Assembly: GCA_000733415.1 (NCBI GenBank)
Contig: KL662192.1
Coordinates: 582,823-646,822, forward strand
Length of the DNA: 64,000 nt
Reading direction: 5' to 3'
From: [Leptolyngbya] sp. JSC-1
GTDB lineage: Bacteria; Cyanobacteriota; Cyanobacteriia; Elainellales; Elainellaceae
Below are positions 44,103 through 52,818 of the stretch, piece after piece; the first letter of the stretch is position 1, and each line of letters begins with the position of its first letter. The notes beneath the pieces are model-generated. The model ran no database searches and had not been told where the DNA came from. It saw nothing but the letters and a program-made list of their open reading frames with translations. The position numbers and the translations under genes are program-made.

Positions 44103-44118
44103 TACCGAACGGACGGTA
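44103..44118. promoter_or_regulatory. TetR operator 2
   Basis: This is an exact copy of the 44076-44091 palindrome; centres are 27 bases apart, so two repressor dimers could bind nearly two and a half helical turns apart. Confidence 0.75.
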
Positions 44119-44138
44119 CAGTGTTTTGGTTTTGTTAG

Positions 44139-44166
44139 GAGTGGGGAGTGGGGAGTGGGGAGTGGG
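44139..44166. repeat. GAGTGGG heptamer tandem array
   Basis: Four exact copies of GAGTGGG are followed by a G run, between the operators and the GST gene. Confidence 0.85.
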
Positions 44167-44260
44167 GGGTAATGTTGGTTGGACTATCGATCATTGGTGA
44201 TAATCGAAACTTTTATTCTTGACGAATATTGGATTGCTATACACCATCAGGAGAACAGTC

Positions 44261-44878
44261 ATGATTCAGCTCTATGGTCACGAACTATCTGGTAACAGTT
44301 ACAAACCAAGACTGTTGCTGGAATTGCTGAATGTCGAATATGAATGGATCAAGGTAGATTTGATGAAGGGGGAACATAAAACACCAGCCTATCTGACGAT
44401 GAATCCGTTTGGTCAGGTGCCGTTGCTGGTGGATGGAGATGCCACGCTAGCCGATGCTCAGGCAATTCTGGTTTATCTGGCCCGGCAGTATGGTGGAGAA
44501 CAGTGGCTGCCAACAGAGGCTTTGCCTTTGGCGCAAGTGGTTCGCTGGCTGTCAATCACCGCAGGGGAAATTCGCCAGGGTCCTGAAAATGCACGACTTT
44601 ACTATCTGTTTGGGGCGACTAATATCAATATTGAACGCGCTCATCAGAAATCAGCCTATATTCTGACTCAGCTAGACCAGCATTTGAGCAATCGTCAGTG
44701 GTTGGAGTTGGATCGCCTGACGATTGCTGATATTGCCGTCTTTCCCTATGTTGCTTTGGCTCTTGACGGCAAAATCGATCTCACGCCCTATCCTCATGTA
44801 TTGACCTGGATCGATCGGGTCAAACATCTGCCTGGTTTCGTGGGTATGAGTGGCATCGCAGCATCCACAACCGCTTAG
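44261..44878 (+). CDS. Glutathione S-transferase family protein
   Basis: This 205-residue protein (ATG at 44261 after CAGGAGAACAGTC) has an N-terminal thioredoxin fold (IQLYGHELSGNSYKPRLLLELL, MNPFGQVPLLVDG with the cis-Pro, and LADAQAILVYLA) and a helical C-terminal domain with TIADIAVFPYVAL. It conjugates or reduces electrophiles with glutathione. It lies under the two TetR operators and is followed nine bases later by the FMN-binding protein gene, so they form an operon. Confidence 0.9.
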   Translation: MIQLYGHELSGNSYKPRLLLELLNVEYEWIKVDLMKGEHKTPAYLTMNPFGQVPLLVDGDATLADAQAILVYLARQYGGEQWLPTEALPLAQVVRWLSITAGEIRQGPENARLYYLFGATNINIERAHQKSAYILTQLDQHLSNRQWLELDRLTIADIAVFPYVALALDGKIDLTPYPHVLTWIDRVKHLPGFVGMSGIAASTTA

Positions 44879-44887
44879 GAGGAGACT

Positions 44888-45526
44888 ATGCCACGCAAAT
44901 TTGGCGAAATTGCCTTTACGCCGGAGGTGAAAGCGGCGCAGGAGGAACGCGGCTCGCGGCAGACCTATGAAAAATACATTGCTAACGGTCCCGCTAACGA
45001 TACGATTACTCCAGAGATTGCAAGATTTATTGCCCAGATCGATGGGTTCTATCTTGGAACGGTTGGTTCTAACGGTTATCCCTATATTCAGTTTCGCGGC
45101 GGCCCAGCCGGATTTCTGAAGATTCTGGATGAGAAAACGCTGGGCTTTGCTGATTTTTCTGGGAATGTACAGTACATTACCGTTGGGAATTTATCAGAGA
45201 ATGACAAAGCATTTCTATTTCTGATGGATTACCGCCATCGCAAACGGATCAAAATTTGGGGCAGAGCCAAATTGATTGAAGGGGCATCTGAGCTGAGTGA
45301 ACAACTGCGAGTTCCAGATTATGCGGCCAAAGTGGAGCGGGTTATTCTCTTTCATGTGGAAGCAATCAGTGAAAACTGTCCGCAACATATTCCGATTCGC
45401 TACTCAGAAACCGAGGTGGAGGCTATGATGGCTCCTCTGCGAGACCGAATCGCCCAGCTAGAGCAACAGCTTAGCGAACAAACTCCAGCTTTAATCACTA
45501 CCCAAAACCTTGACCAATCGGTCTAA
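44888..45526 (+). CDS. Pyridoxamine 5'-phosphate oxidase-like FMN-binding protein
   Basis: This 212-residue protein has a split-barrel flavin fold: ARFIAQIDGFYLGTVGSNGYPYIQFRGG, LGFADFSGNVQYITVGNL and KRIKIWGRAKL. Such proteins reduce or bind small molecules with FMN. The ATG follows GGAGGAGAC, a strong ribosome site, nine bases after the GST stop. A short helical tail (about 180-212) is extra. Its stop overlaps a second type of TetR operator (45512-45526). Confidence 0.85.
   Translation: MPRKFGEIAFTPEVKAAQEERGSRQTYEKYIANGPANDTITPEIARFIAQIDGFYLGTVGSNGYPYIQFRGGPAGFLKILDEKTLGFADFSGNVQYITVGNLSENDKAFLFLMDYRHRKRIKIWGRAKLIEGASELSEQLRVPDYAAKVERVILFHVEAISENCPQHIPIRYSETEVEAMMAPLRDRIAQLEQQLSEQTPALITTQNLDQSV
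45512..45526. promoter_or_regulatory. Second-type TetR operator, copy 1
   Basis: GACCAATCGGTCTAA is an AGACC-N4-GGTCT type inverted repeat just before the TetR gene at 45546. Its reverse complement TTAGACCGATTGGTC matches 46152-46165. Confidence 0.65.
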
Positions 45527-45545
45527 GTAGTATTAAAGTAATTCT

Positions 45546-46136
45546 ATGAGCAGAGGACCTGACAAGCAATTCGATCCCGAAGTTGCGCTTGCGAGGGCAA
45601 TGGAAGTGTTCTGGGCCAAGGGCTACGAGGCGACCAGCCTCTCGGAACTGCTGGAACAGATGGGAATCGGCAAAAAGAGTCTCTACGATACGTTTGGCAA
45701 CAAGCGATCGCTGTTTCTCAAAGCACTGGAATACTACGCTCAGACACAGGTAAAATCCATCCGCGATCAGCTTCTGGCTCCAGGTTCTCCTCTGGATAAT
45801 CTGGAAAAGGTTTTACTGAGTATTCAGCAAAGACAAGTTTGGTCAGGCTGTAGAGGCTGTATGCTGGGTACAAATATTGCAGACTTTGACACCCATGAGG
45901 TTGAAATTGCGGCAATTTTGCGCCATCATCTGCGATCGCTAGAAGATGCGTTGTGTACGCTCCTCACTCGCGCTCAAACTGCTGGGGAAATTAGCGCTCA
46001 GGCCCAACCTCGCGATTTGGCTCGAATGTTAGTGTGTACAATACAGGGAATGGCGTTGCTCAGTCGGGTGATGGATAGTGACACATTACTGAAAAGTACA
46101 GTAGATTCCACAATCACACTGCTCAAAACCAGCTAA
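45546..46136 (+). CDS. TetR family transcriptional regulator
   Basis: This 196-residue regulator has the HTH ALARAMEVFWAKGYEATSLSELLEQMGIGKKSLYDTFGNKRSLFLKAL, and a C-terminal domain of the AcrR/YvdT-like class with CRGCMLGTNIA. It lies 19 bases after the FMN-protein gene and before the SDR gene. The AGACC-type sites before it and before the SDR gene suggest it controls both. No strong Shine-Dalgarno is visible, only AGTAATTCT before the ATG. Confidence 0.87.
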   Translation: MSRGPDKQFDPEVALARAMEVFWAKGYEATSLSELLEQMGIGKKSLYDTFGNKRSLFLKALEYYAQTQVKSIRDQLLAPGSPLDNLEKVLLSIQQRQVWSGCRGCMLGTNIADFDTHEVEIAAILRHHLRSLEDALCTLLTRAQTAGEISAQAQPRDLARMLVCTIQGMALLSRVMDSDTLLKSTVDSTITLLKTS

Positions 46137-46151
46137 TTTTTTTTGCTTAAT

Positions 46152-46165
46152 TTAGACCGATTGGT
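46152..46165. promoter_or_regulatory. Second-type TetR operator, copy 2
   Basis: TTAGACCGATTGGT is the same core as 45512-45526 in opposite orientation, 69 bases before the SDR start. Confidence 0.65.
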
Positions 46166-46233
46166 TTTAGTTTTTGCTGATCAACTAATTGGCAACTGCT
46201 GATCAACTACTTATCAACTAAGGAGAAACTACG

Positions 46234-46983
46234 ATGGCCCGTTTACAAGGTAAAACCGCAGTGATTACCGGAGGTACCACCGGAATTGGGTTTGAGACCG
46301 CTAAACAGTTTGCAGCCGAGGGAGCGCGGGTGATCATTACCGGGCAAAATCCTGAACGCTTGCAAACCGCAGCTCAGGAATTGGGTTCCCAGGTGATTCC
46401 TGTCCAGGCCGATGTGCGCTCGCTTAACGACCTCAAGAGATTAGCAGAACGAGCCGAATCTGAGTTTGGTCAACTTGATATTTTGTTTGCTAATGCTGGA
46501 ATTGGCTTCTTTGCTCCACTAAATGCAATTGATGAAACGTTCTACGACGATCAGTTTGATGTGAACGTGAAAGGAGTCTTCTTTACTGTGCAAATATTAG
46601 CAGAACTGCTGAGTGAAGGCGCGAGCGTGATCTTGAATGCCTCAGCCGTAAACGAAAAAGGGGCTGCCATGGGCAGTATCTACTTTGCCACAAAGGCTGC
46701 TGTCCGCTCCTTTGCCCGATCACTAGCGGCTGAACTGGGTCCCCGCAAGATCCGAGTTAATGCGGTTAGTCCTGGTTTTGTTCCCACTAACTTTCAAAGC
46801 AAGATGGGATTGACGCAGGACGCACTGGATGGGTTTGCGACCTATGTCAAACAAGCGGCACCGCTGGGACGTTTTGGTCAACCGGAAGAGATCGCCACAG
46901 CAGTGGTGTTTCTTGCCAGCGATGAGTCGTCTTACATAACGGCGACCGATCTGGTTGTGGATGGTGGGTATATGAATGTTTAG
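46234..46983 (+). CDS. Short-chain dehydrogenase/reductase
   Basis: This 249-residue classical SDR has the cofactor motif TGGTTGIG (12-19), the NAG motif (LFANAGIG), catalytic Ser (ILNASAV) and YFATK with Tyr and Lys. PGFVPTNF and the C-terminal LVVDGGYM motif are standard. It reduces or oxidises a carbonyl/alcohol with NAD(P)H; the substrate is unknown. AAGGAGAAACTACG precedes the ATG. It lies under the AGACC-type TetR operator. Confidence 0.9.
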   Translation: MARLQGKTAVITGGTTGIGFETAKQFAAEGARVIITGQNPERLQTAAQELGSQVIPVQADVRSLNDLKRLAERAESEFGQLDILFANAGIGFFAPLNAIDETFYDDQFDVNVKGVFFTVQILAELLSEGASVILNASAVNEKGAAMGSIYFATKAAVRSFARSLAAELGPRKIRVNAVSPGFVPTNFQSKMGLTQDALDGFATYVKQAAPLGRFGQPEEIATAVVFLASDESSYITATDLVVDGGYMNV

Positions 46984-46999
46984 AGAAGCTAGTATGTCT

Positions 47000-47422
47000 C
47001 TACCGTTCCCAGCGAAATTTACGCTCTGCTTCCTGGATCGGTACATCATTGATACTGGCAAACCGCCGCATCATCAATCCGTTCTCAGCAAATTCCCAGT
47101 TTTCGTTGCCATAAGACCGATACCAGAAACCCGAATCATCATGCCATTCATATTCAAAGCGCACGGCAATGCGGTTGTCCATAAAACACCAGAGTTCCTT
47201 CTTGAGGCGATAATCTAGTTCCTTAGCCCATTTCCGCTTGAGAAACTCGATAATCGCAGGCCGTCCACTAAAAAATTCGGCTCGATTCCGCCATTCTGAA
47301 TCTACTGTGTAGGCAAGCGCAACTCGTTCTGGATTGCGAGTATTCCAAGCATCCTCTGCGGCCTGCACTTTGGCTTTCGCTGTTTCTAGGGTAAAGGGAG
47401 GGAAGGGAGGTCTGCTTTCCAT
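47000..47422 (-). CDS. NTF2-like protein (DUF1348 family)
   Basis: This 140-residue protein has FTLETAKAKVQAAEDAWNTRNPERVALAYT, WRNRAEFFSGRPAIIEFLKRKW, RFEYEWHDDSGFWYRSYGNENWEF and IQEAERKFRW, the hallmarks of the DUF1348 branch of the NTF2-like superfamily. These cone-shaped proteins bind small ligands; the enzyme role is unknown. It converges with the SDR gene (16 bases apart). Confidence 0.88.
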   Translation of the reverse strand: MESRPPFPPFTLETAKAKVQAAEDAWNTRNPERVALAYTVDSEWRNRAEFFSGRPAIIEFLKRKWAKELDYRLKKELWCFMDNRIAVRFEYEWHDDSGFWYRSYGNENWEFAENGLMMRRFASINDVPIQEAERKFRWER

Positions 47423-47457
47423 TGATGGATGAGTAGATGAGTGGATGGGTGAATGAA

Positions 47458-47688
47458 TTAGTAAAATAAATGATGAACGGCTGTTGTGCTATTCACTAGC
47501 AGTTGCCATAAGCCAATGAATATTAGAACCATCGCTATGTATTGCAGCCAACCAATCAACTCAGATTGTAATTTAGAGCGAGTTAAGAAACGTTTCATTA
47601 CAACTTCTTTAATACTTCTACGGAAATTGGTGATGAGATATCGAATACGCTGATAGAGGGCAGGTTGAAAAATGTATTGTTCAATCAT
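47458..47688 (-). CDS. Possible small membrane protein
   Basis: This 76-residue frame (start chosen at the Met at 47688; it is open to 47742, where it would overlap the cyanase gene) has a basic central segment and one C-terminal TM (WLQYIAMVLIFIGLWQLLV). No family is recognised and the ribosome site is weak. It lies directly after cynS on the same strand. It could also be a chance frame. Confidence 0.35.
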   Translation of the reverse strand: MIEQYIFQPALYQRIRYLITNFRRSIKEVVMKRFLTRSKLQSELIGWLQYIAMVLIFIGLWQLLVNSTTAVHHLFY

Positions 47689-47735
47689 AGTGAAGAGTTC
47701 GGCAAGCCCTGCCCCTACGATGGCATGTGTTGGTT

Positions 47736-48185
47736 CTACCACTTCTTATAGGGCAGAAACTTTCCATTCATAATCACCTTGACTCGATCTCCTTTTGGAT
47801 CCTCTTCCTTCTCGACATCTAGCGTAAAGTCAATCGCGCTCATGATGCCATCGCCAAATTTCTCGTGAATTACTTCTTTTAGCGGTATACCGTAGACCTG
47901 CATGATTTCGTAGAAGCGATAGATCAAGGGATCGGTAGGTACGACGGGACCCAAACCTTTAGCAGGAAAGGCCATTAGTTCCGGCGCTAGATCAGCACTC
48001 AAGCCTAAGGCCGTCAGAATTTTGCTAGCTTCTTCAGCCGAAGCGCTAGCCTGACGGTAAATTACGGCGGCAATCCAGATTTCATCTCGACCAACTTTGG
48101 CTTCTAGCTCGGCAAAGCTGATGCCGATTGCTGCTTTGGCGGCCAAAAGCTTCTTGGTGATTTCAGGCAATTCAATCCCAGACAT
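47736..48185 (-). CDS. cynS: Cyanase (cyanate hydratase)
   Basis: This 149-residue protein has the usual cyanase length. The catalytic residues are visible: DPLIYRFYEIMQVYGIP contains the conserved Arg and Glu (R-x-x-E), and GDGIMSAIDF the Ser. The N-terminal HTH-like domain is complete. It converts cyanate and bicarbonate to ammonia and CO2 in the cytosol. The ATG at 48185 follows AAGGAGAATTTTC. It is the last gene of the cyanate uptake and use operon with the ABC transporter genes upstream. Confidence 0.95.
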   Translation of the reverse strand: MSGIELPEITKKLLAAKAAIGISFAELEAKVGRDEIWIAAVIYRQASASAEEASKILTALGLSADLAPELMAFPAKGLGPVVPTDPLIYRFYEIMQVYGIPLKEVIHEKFGDGIMSAIDFTLDVEKEEDPKGDRVKVIMNGKFLPYKKW

Positions 48186-48242
48186 GAAAATTCTCCTTAG
48201 CAACTGAACAACATCAAGATAGTGAAATCATCAACGAAATCA

Positions 48243-49142
48243 TCAAGACTCAACGGCGACGGTACGCCGAATGCGGGATTCTTCTACTGCACGGGTTTCT
48301 CGCGATAAATGCAGCTCCATTTCGGCCTTGAGCGAATGATAAGCTGGGTGCTGGTCCAACGATTCGCGATGGCGCGGACGGGGAAAAGGAACATCTAGAA
48401 TTTTGGCAATTTTGGCTTCTGGGCCGCGAGTCATCATTACAATTTTGTCGGAAAGCAGCAAGGCTTCTTCGATGCTGTGGGTAATCAAAATCACCGTTTT
48501 GCGCTGCTGCTCCCAAATTCGTTCTACCTCGTCTTGCAGAAAGCCGCGCGTCAGCGCATCGAGTGCACCAAACGGTTCATCCATCAGCAAGATTTGCGGA
48601 TCGATCGCCAAGGCACGAGCAATCCCAACTCGCTGCTTCATGCCGCCTGATAGCTCATGGGGATGGCGCTGTTCGGCTCCCCGCAACCCGACTAGTTCAA
48701 TATACTCTTGAGCAATCGCCGTTTGCCGAGCCGCCGATAGTTTCGGATGCACCGTGGCAATTGCAAAGCGAATATTCTCCAATACCGTCATCCAGGGCAT
48801 CAGGGCATAGTTTTGAAACACCACTCCCCGATCTGGACCCGGACTGCTGATCGGAACGCCGCCAATCATCACGGTTCCGGTTGTAGGTTGTGACAATCCG
48901 GCAATGATGTTGAGCAGCGTAGACTTGCCGCAGCCAGAGGGACCAATAATCGACACAAATGTGTTCGGTTCGATCTCTAGGTTGATATCCTCTAGAGCAA
49001 CATAGTCGAGGGTTGCCTTGCGAGTAGCCCGACTCAGCCAATCGCGTTTGCCAAAATAAACTTTGGACACCTGATGAATGGATAAGTGAGCACTGGCAGA
49101 CATAGTAGCAGTTCCGGAAAGAGAAATGGCAGAGGTGATCAT
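48243..49142 (-). CDS. cynD: Nitrate/cyanate-type ABC transporter ATPase
   Basis: This 299-residue ATPase (ATG at 49142, ATGA-overlapping the permease stop) has Walker A GPSGCGKST, signature LSGGMKQRVGIARAL, Walker B ILLMDEPFGALD and the ITHSIEEAL H-loop, all typical of the taurine/nitrate/sulfonate group. It powers uptake of cyanate, inferred from the adjacent cynS. In-frame ATGs also exist at 49103 and upstream at 49166. Confidence 0.88.
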   Translation of the reverse strand: MITSAISLSGTATMSASAHLSIHQVSKVYFGKRDWLSRATRKATLDYVALEDINLEIEPNTFVSIIGPSGCGKSTLLNIIAGLSQPTTGTVMIGGVPISSPGPDRGVVFQNYALMPWMTVLENIRFAIATVHPKLSAARQTAIAQEYIELVGLRGAEQRHPHELSGGMKQRVGIARALAIDPQILLMDEPFGALDALTRGFLQDEVERIWEQQRKTVILITHSIEEALLLSDKIVMMTRGPEAKIAKILDVPFPRPRHRESLDQHPAYHSLKAEMELHLSRETRAVEESRIRRTVAVES

Positions 49143-49972
49143 AGTCGCTGTCCAAAGGAAACCCAAGTTTGCAATAAGCCAAATAAACGATCGAGCAATA
49201 ATCCCATCACGCCAATTACCAAAATTGCAGTAATGATGCTGGTGATTTTGAGGTTATTCCACTCGTTCCAGACAAAGTAACCGATTCCAGATCCACCCAC
49301 CAAAATTTCTGCTGCCACGATCACCAACCAGGCAATGCCAATGCTGATCCGCAAGCCCGACACAATATAAGGAGCCGCAGCCGGCAAAATCACCTTGGTT
49401 AGCGTGCGCCAGCGAGATGCGCCCAGCGTGCGGGTGACATCCAGGTAGGATTGGTCCACATGACTGACGCCAAATTTAGTGTTGATCAGCGTCGGCCAGA
49501 TGCTGGTAATGGCAATCACAAACAGAGCCGTGCTTTCGGAATTTTTCAACAACCCCAATCCTAGCGGCAACCAGGCTAAAGGTGAGACAGGTTTCAGGAT
49601 TTGAATGAATGGGTCAACGGCACGAGAAACAACTTCGGATAAGCCAATCAGAATCCCCAAAGGAATCGCAATCGCAGAACCAATTGCAAAGCCTAATAGA
49701 ACCCGTCGCAAACTGGTGAGCAGCAGCCAACCAATACCCCGGTCATTCGGACCGTAATCAAAAAACGGATTGGAAATCCACCACCAAAAATCTTTTAGCG
49801 TAGCGCTGGCCGAGGGCATGAGTTGAGAAAACCAACCCATGCGCGCTCCCACTTCCCACACCAGCAGCACCATACCCAGAATCAGCAAAAACAGTAAAAA
49901 CGCCTTTTGGTTTGTGTTGAGGTTAAACTTCTTGGCGGGCATGGCCGCTACCGGAATAGCTGAGTTGTTCAT
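49139..49972 (-). CDS. cynB: Nitrate/cyanate-type ABC transporter permease
   Basis: This 277-residue permease has an N-terminal TM (FLLFLLILGMVLLVWEVG) and five further TMs, with the EAA-type loop (VTRTLGASRWRTLTKVILPAAAPYIVSGLRI). The family is NrtB/CynB/SsuC. It forms the membrane channel of the cyanate importer with two copies of the ATPase. Its stop and the ATPase start overlap (ATGA). Confidence 0.9.
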   Translation of the reverse strand: MNNSAIPVAAMPAKKFNLNTNQKAFLLFLLILGMVLLVWEVGARMGWFSQLMPSASATLKDFWWWISNPFFDYGPNDRGIGWLLLTSLRRVLLGFAIGSAIAIPLGILIGLSEVVSRAVDPFIQILKPVSPLAWLPLGLGLLKNSESTALFVIAITSIWPTLINTKFGVSHVDQSYLDVTRTLGASRWRTLTKVILPAAAPYIVSGLRISIGIAWLVIVAAEILVGGSGIGYFVWNEWNNLKITSIITAILVIGVMGLLLDRLFGLLQTWVSFGQRL

Positions 49973-49981
49973 AGCACCTCC

Positions 49982-51553
49982 TTACTTACCAAACTGCTTG
50001 ACCTGAGCGCTAACATAGGCCGCCGGATCTTTCGGATCAAACGAGTCGAACTTGAGGGCTTCTTTGCGTTCTAGCTGAGTTGGTGGAGTTTGGCCCAGTT
50101 CCTTTTGCAGTTCTGCCGCCAAATCGGTGAGAAAAATATCCTGAGCAATCTGCTCATAGTTGGCTTTTGCAGCAGGCATCAGATCCCAGCGCACGAGCTG
50201 CGAGGAGATCCACTTAGCAAAACTCTTCCAGGGATAGGGATCAAAACCAATCCGGTCAGGAACATTTTGCCTATTGCCCAAGCCATCTTCAAATTCACCC
50301 GTGAGTACCGCTTCGACCACCGGCAGCGGCTGGTTGAGGTATTTCCGCTCGATCAGCGCTCCGGCAATCTGCTTGCGGTTGGCCGCATCATTGGCATAAT
50401 CCGCCGCATCGATAATCGCTTTGTTCACAGCGCGGAACGTGTTGGGATTGGCGTCAATCCAGCTCTGACTAGCGGCAAAGGCGCAGCAAGGATGACCATC
50501 CCACAGGTCTTTCGTCAGCATATGAATAAAGCCGACTTTTTCATAAACAGCCCGTTGGTTAAATGGATCGGGCATCAGCATCGCGTCGATTTCGCCGGCG
50601 GTCATTTTGGCGACGCTATCGGGAGGCGGCACCGGGAAGATTTGCACGTCCGTATCGGGGTTTAACCCGCCAGTTGCCAAATAGTAGCGCAGCAGCAGGT
50701 TATGCATCGAGAAGGGAAACGGTACTCCAATCTTGAAGCCCTTGAAGTCAGCCGGACCCTTCACCGTATCCTTGTGTTTGATGGCAACGGTAATGGCTTG
50801 CCCGTTGATGTTCTCGATACTGGCAAGTTTGATCGGAAAAGCGGTGGACCCTAAGCCCAAGGTGATGGCGATCGGCATGGGGGAAAGCATATGATAGGCA
50901 TCTAGCTCTCCGGCAATGGCGGAATCTCGTACTGCGGCCCAGTTGGGCATCTTCACCACCGATACATTCAGCCCATGCTTTTTGTAGAAGCCTAACGGTT
51001 CTGACATCACAATCGGGGTCGCGCATGTAATTGGAATAAAGCCTATTTTCAGATCGGTTTTTTCTAAATTCGTCGGGGTGTCTGCGGCTCCGGCAGTATC
51101 GGTAGTTGGCTTCGTGGCCTCTTGGGTGCAGCTTGCCATTGCAATTAACGCACCAGCTACCGCAACCCGTTTAAGAAACTCTCGTCGGCTGTAGTCGCCA
51201 TTGCGAATTGTGTTGCTAAAAAACTCGATGGCATTGATTCCAAACGCTGCCGCCATCGCTTGATCTAGCCCACCCGCCTCCCGAATTAACTCGCGGCAAA
51301 ACTGCTCACGCTCTGGATTACCGCCGCCGATTGTTTTGAGCAGCAGCGCTTCTCGCATTTCTACTTGGGTCAGGGTATTCGCCAGATCTAGAGCTTCGGG
51401 CTTGTAGACCCCCATCTTCACTAAATCGCTGATCCAATCGGCTGGATGTTCTGGCATACTTTCCAAAAATTCCCAGTGGTCTTGTGGCAGATGATTTCCA
51501 CCGCAATAACACCGGGCGTCAACGGGGATAGACGCTCTCGTAGAAACTGTCAT
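49982..51553 (-). CDS. cynA: Cyanate-type ABC substrate-binding protein with N-terminal extension
   Basis: This 523-residue protein binds substrate for the importer. Unusually, about 120 residues precede the export signal: the signal SRREFLKR plus a hydrophobic stretch and MASC lies at about residues 121-143 (a Tat-type or lipoprotein signal). The extension starts with CYCGGNHLPQDHWEF, a Cys/His-rich segment. The mature domain has KIGFIPITCATPIVMSEPLG and MLMPDPFNQ, typical of the NrtA/CynA class. An AGGTGAG site supports the start at 51553; a start at Met100 (51256) would shorten the extension. Confidence 0.85.
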   Translation of the reverse strand: MTVSTRASIPVDARCYCGGNHLPQDHWEFLESMPEHPADWISDLVKMGVYKPEALDLANTLTQVEMREALLLKTIGGGNPEREQFCRELIREAGGLDQAMAAAFGINAIEFFSNTIRNGDYSRREFLKRVAVAGALIAMASCTQEATKPTTDTAGAADTPTNLEKTDLKIGFIPITCATPIVMSEPLGFYKKHGLNVSVVKMPNWAAVRDSAIAGELDAYHMLSPMPIAITLGLGSTAFPIKLASIENINGQAITVAIKHKDTVKGPADFKGFKIGVPFPFSMHNLLLRYYLATGGLNPDTDVQIFPVPPPDSVAKMTAGEIDAMLMPDPFNQRAVYEKVGFIHMLTKDLWDGHPCCAFAASQSWIDANPNTFRAVNKAIIDAADYANDAANRKQIAGALIERKYLNQPLPVVEAVLTGEFEDGLGNRQNVPDRIGFDPYPWKSFAKWISSQLVRWDLMPAAKANYEQIAQDIFLTDLAAELQKELGQTPPTQLERKEALKFDSFDPKDPAAYVSAQVKQFGK

Positions 51554-51913
51554 AGCAAAAACTCACCTGGTTAAATGCGTGGTTTTGTCTCGCATTGATG
51601 TGCTGTTGCACTGCTCTTGATGTCGTTAGCGTATCAAAATTTTTCTAAACAGAGATTGCAACTTTTTTCGTTAAAATAGGACTTTCTTTTGAGGTTTGAG
51701 GCTTTTGGATAATTTTAGTTAGGAGTCAAGAAAAATTTGTTTTTGGCTGCCTAGTTTCAGAGTTGATCGGGGCTTACTGTATCAGCGGTTAATGTAGATC
51801 AATATGTTTGCACATATGCCAGCTAAAAGGCAAAAAATGAATGGAATGATACAGAATTTGCATCCAAAATTAGGTAGCAACAAAATTCCTCTGAGGCGCT
51901 ACTTTACGCTGCT
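51554..51913. other. Spacer upstream of the cyanate operon, 360 bases
   Basis: No gene was seen. It must hold the cyanate operon promoter. I looked for GTA-N8-TAC NtcA sites by eye and saw none convincing. Confidence 0.45.
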
Positions 51914-52717
51914 CTAAGATACTGCTATCTCTGCCTCGGTAGTTCGCCAGACTTGAGGTGATGCATTATGGAATTGGCGAAACTGGCGCACAAAATAGCT
52001 GACATCCGTATAGCCAATTGATTCTGCGATCTGGTTGATTGTTTGGGCCGTGGTTGCGAGCAGCCAGCGGGCTTGAGCCATGCGCCGTTCGATGATCCAG
52101 CGTTTCACGGTGCGGCCAGTCTGGGTTTGTACCAGGTTTGTCAAATAAGCCGGAGAATAGCCCACTGCTTGGGCCACATCGCTGAGACTGATCGGCTGGT
52201 GGTAATGCGCTTCGATAAACCGAAATACTTGGTCTAGTTTGGGACTATGGGGAAAAATCGAACCGGGGCCAGCATCAGCGTCCTCTTTGATCTGCGAACC
52301 CGTTTGAGGACTCGCCTGCGAATTACTGATATACCACTGCTTCAGCACAGCTTGTCGTTCTAAGCGCGTCGTGATCGCGGCCAACAAATGCTCGACGGTA
52401 CAGGGTTTGGTCAGGTAGTCATCGGCACCCAGCTCCATGCCCTGCCGTAGGTCGGCCATCGTTACCTTTGCCGTTAGAAAGATAAACGGAATCGCTGCGG
52501 TTTTGGGATCCTGATGCAGCGTTGATAACACCTGATAGCCGTCCATATCGGGCATCATAATATCGCAGACAATCAGATCCGGAATATGGCTCTTGGCGAG
52601 CTGCACTCCCCTTGTCCCGCTTTCGGCAGCCAAGACCAAAAACCCCTCAAAATTCAAACAGCGTGAGAAAATCTCGCGGGTCTGAGCTTCGTCCTCAATC
52701 ACCAGGATTGTTTTCAT
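51914..52717 (-). CDS. Response regulator with AraC-type DNA-binding domain
   Basis: This 267-residue protein has a receiver domain (1-120; ILVIEDE, phospho-Asp in LIVCDIMMPDMDG, Lys in YLTKPC), a short linker and an AraC-type double HTH (about 165-262; FIEAHYHQPISLSDVAQAVGYSPAYLTNLVQTQTG, then AESIGYTDVSYFVRQFRQF). It is divergent from the PAS kinase (102 bases between starts), its likely partner. It lies upstream of the cyanate operon on the same strand, but control of that operon is only a guess. Confidence 0.9.
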   Translation of the reverse strand: MKTILVIEDEAQTREIFSRCLNFEGFLVLAAESGTRGVQLAKSHIPDLIVCDIMMPDMDGYQVLSTLHQDPKTAAIPFIFLTAKVTMADLRQGMELGADDYLTKPCTVEHLLAAITTRLERQAVLKQWYISNSQASPQTGSQIKEDADAGPGSIFPHSPKLDQVFRFIEAHYHQPISLSDVAQAVGYSPAYLTNLVQTQTGRTVKRWIIERRMAQARWLLATTAQTINQIAESIGYTDVSYFVRQFRQFHNASPQVWRTTEAEIAVS

Positions 52718-52818
52718 CAGGCTATGGGGTGAATCGGCTAGATCATCTTTCCCTTGATAAGATTTTTAGGGTAAGGTTTGTGGTGTACGAGGCTACAGTA
52801 TTTACTTAAACTCAAATA

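Noticed and set aside
51554..51913. Possible NtcA site for the cyanate operon
   Set aside because: No GTA-N8-TAC with a matching -10 box was seen by eye.
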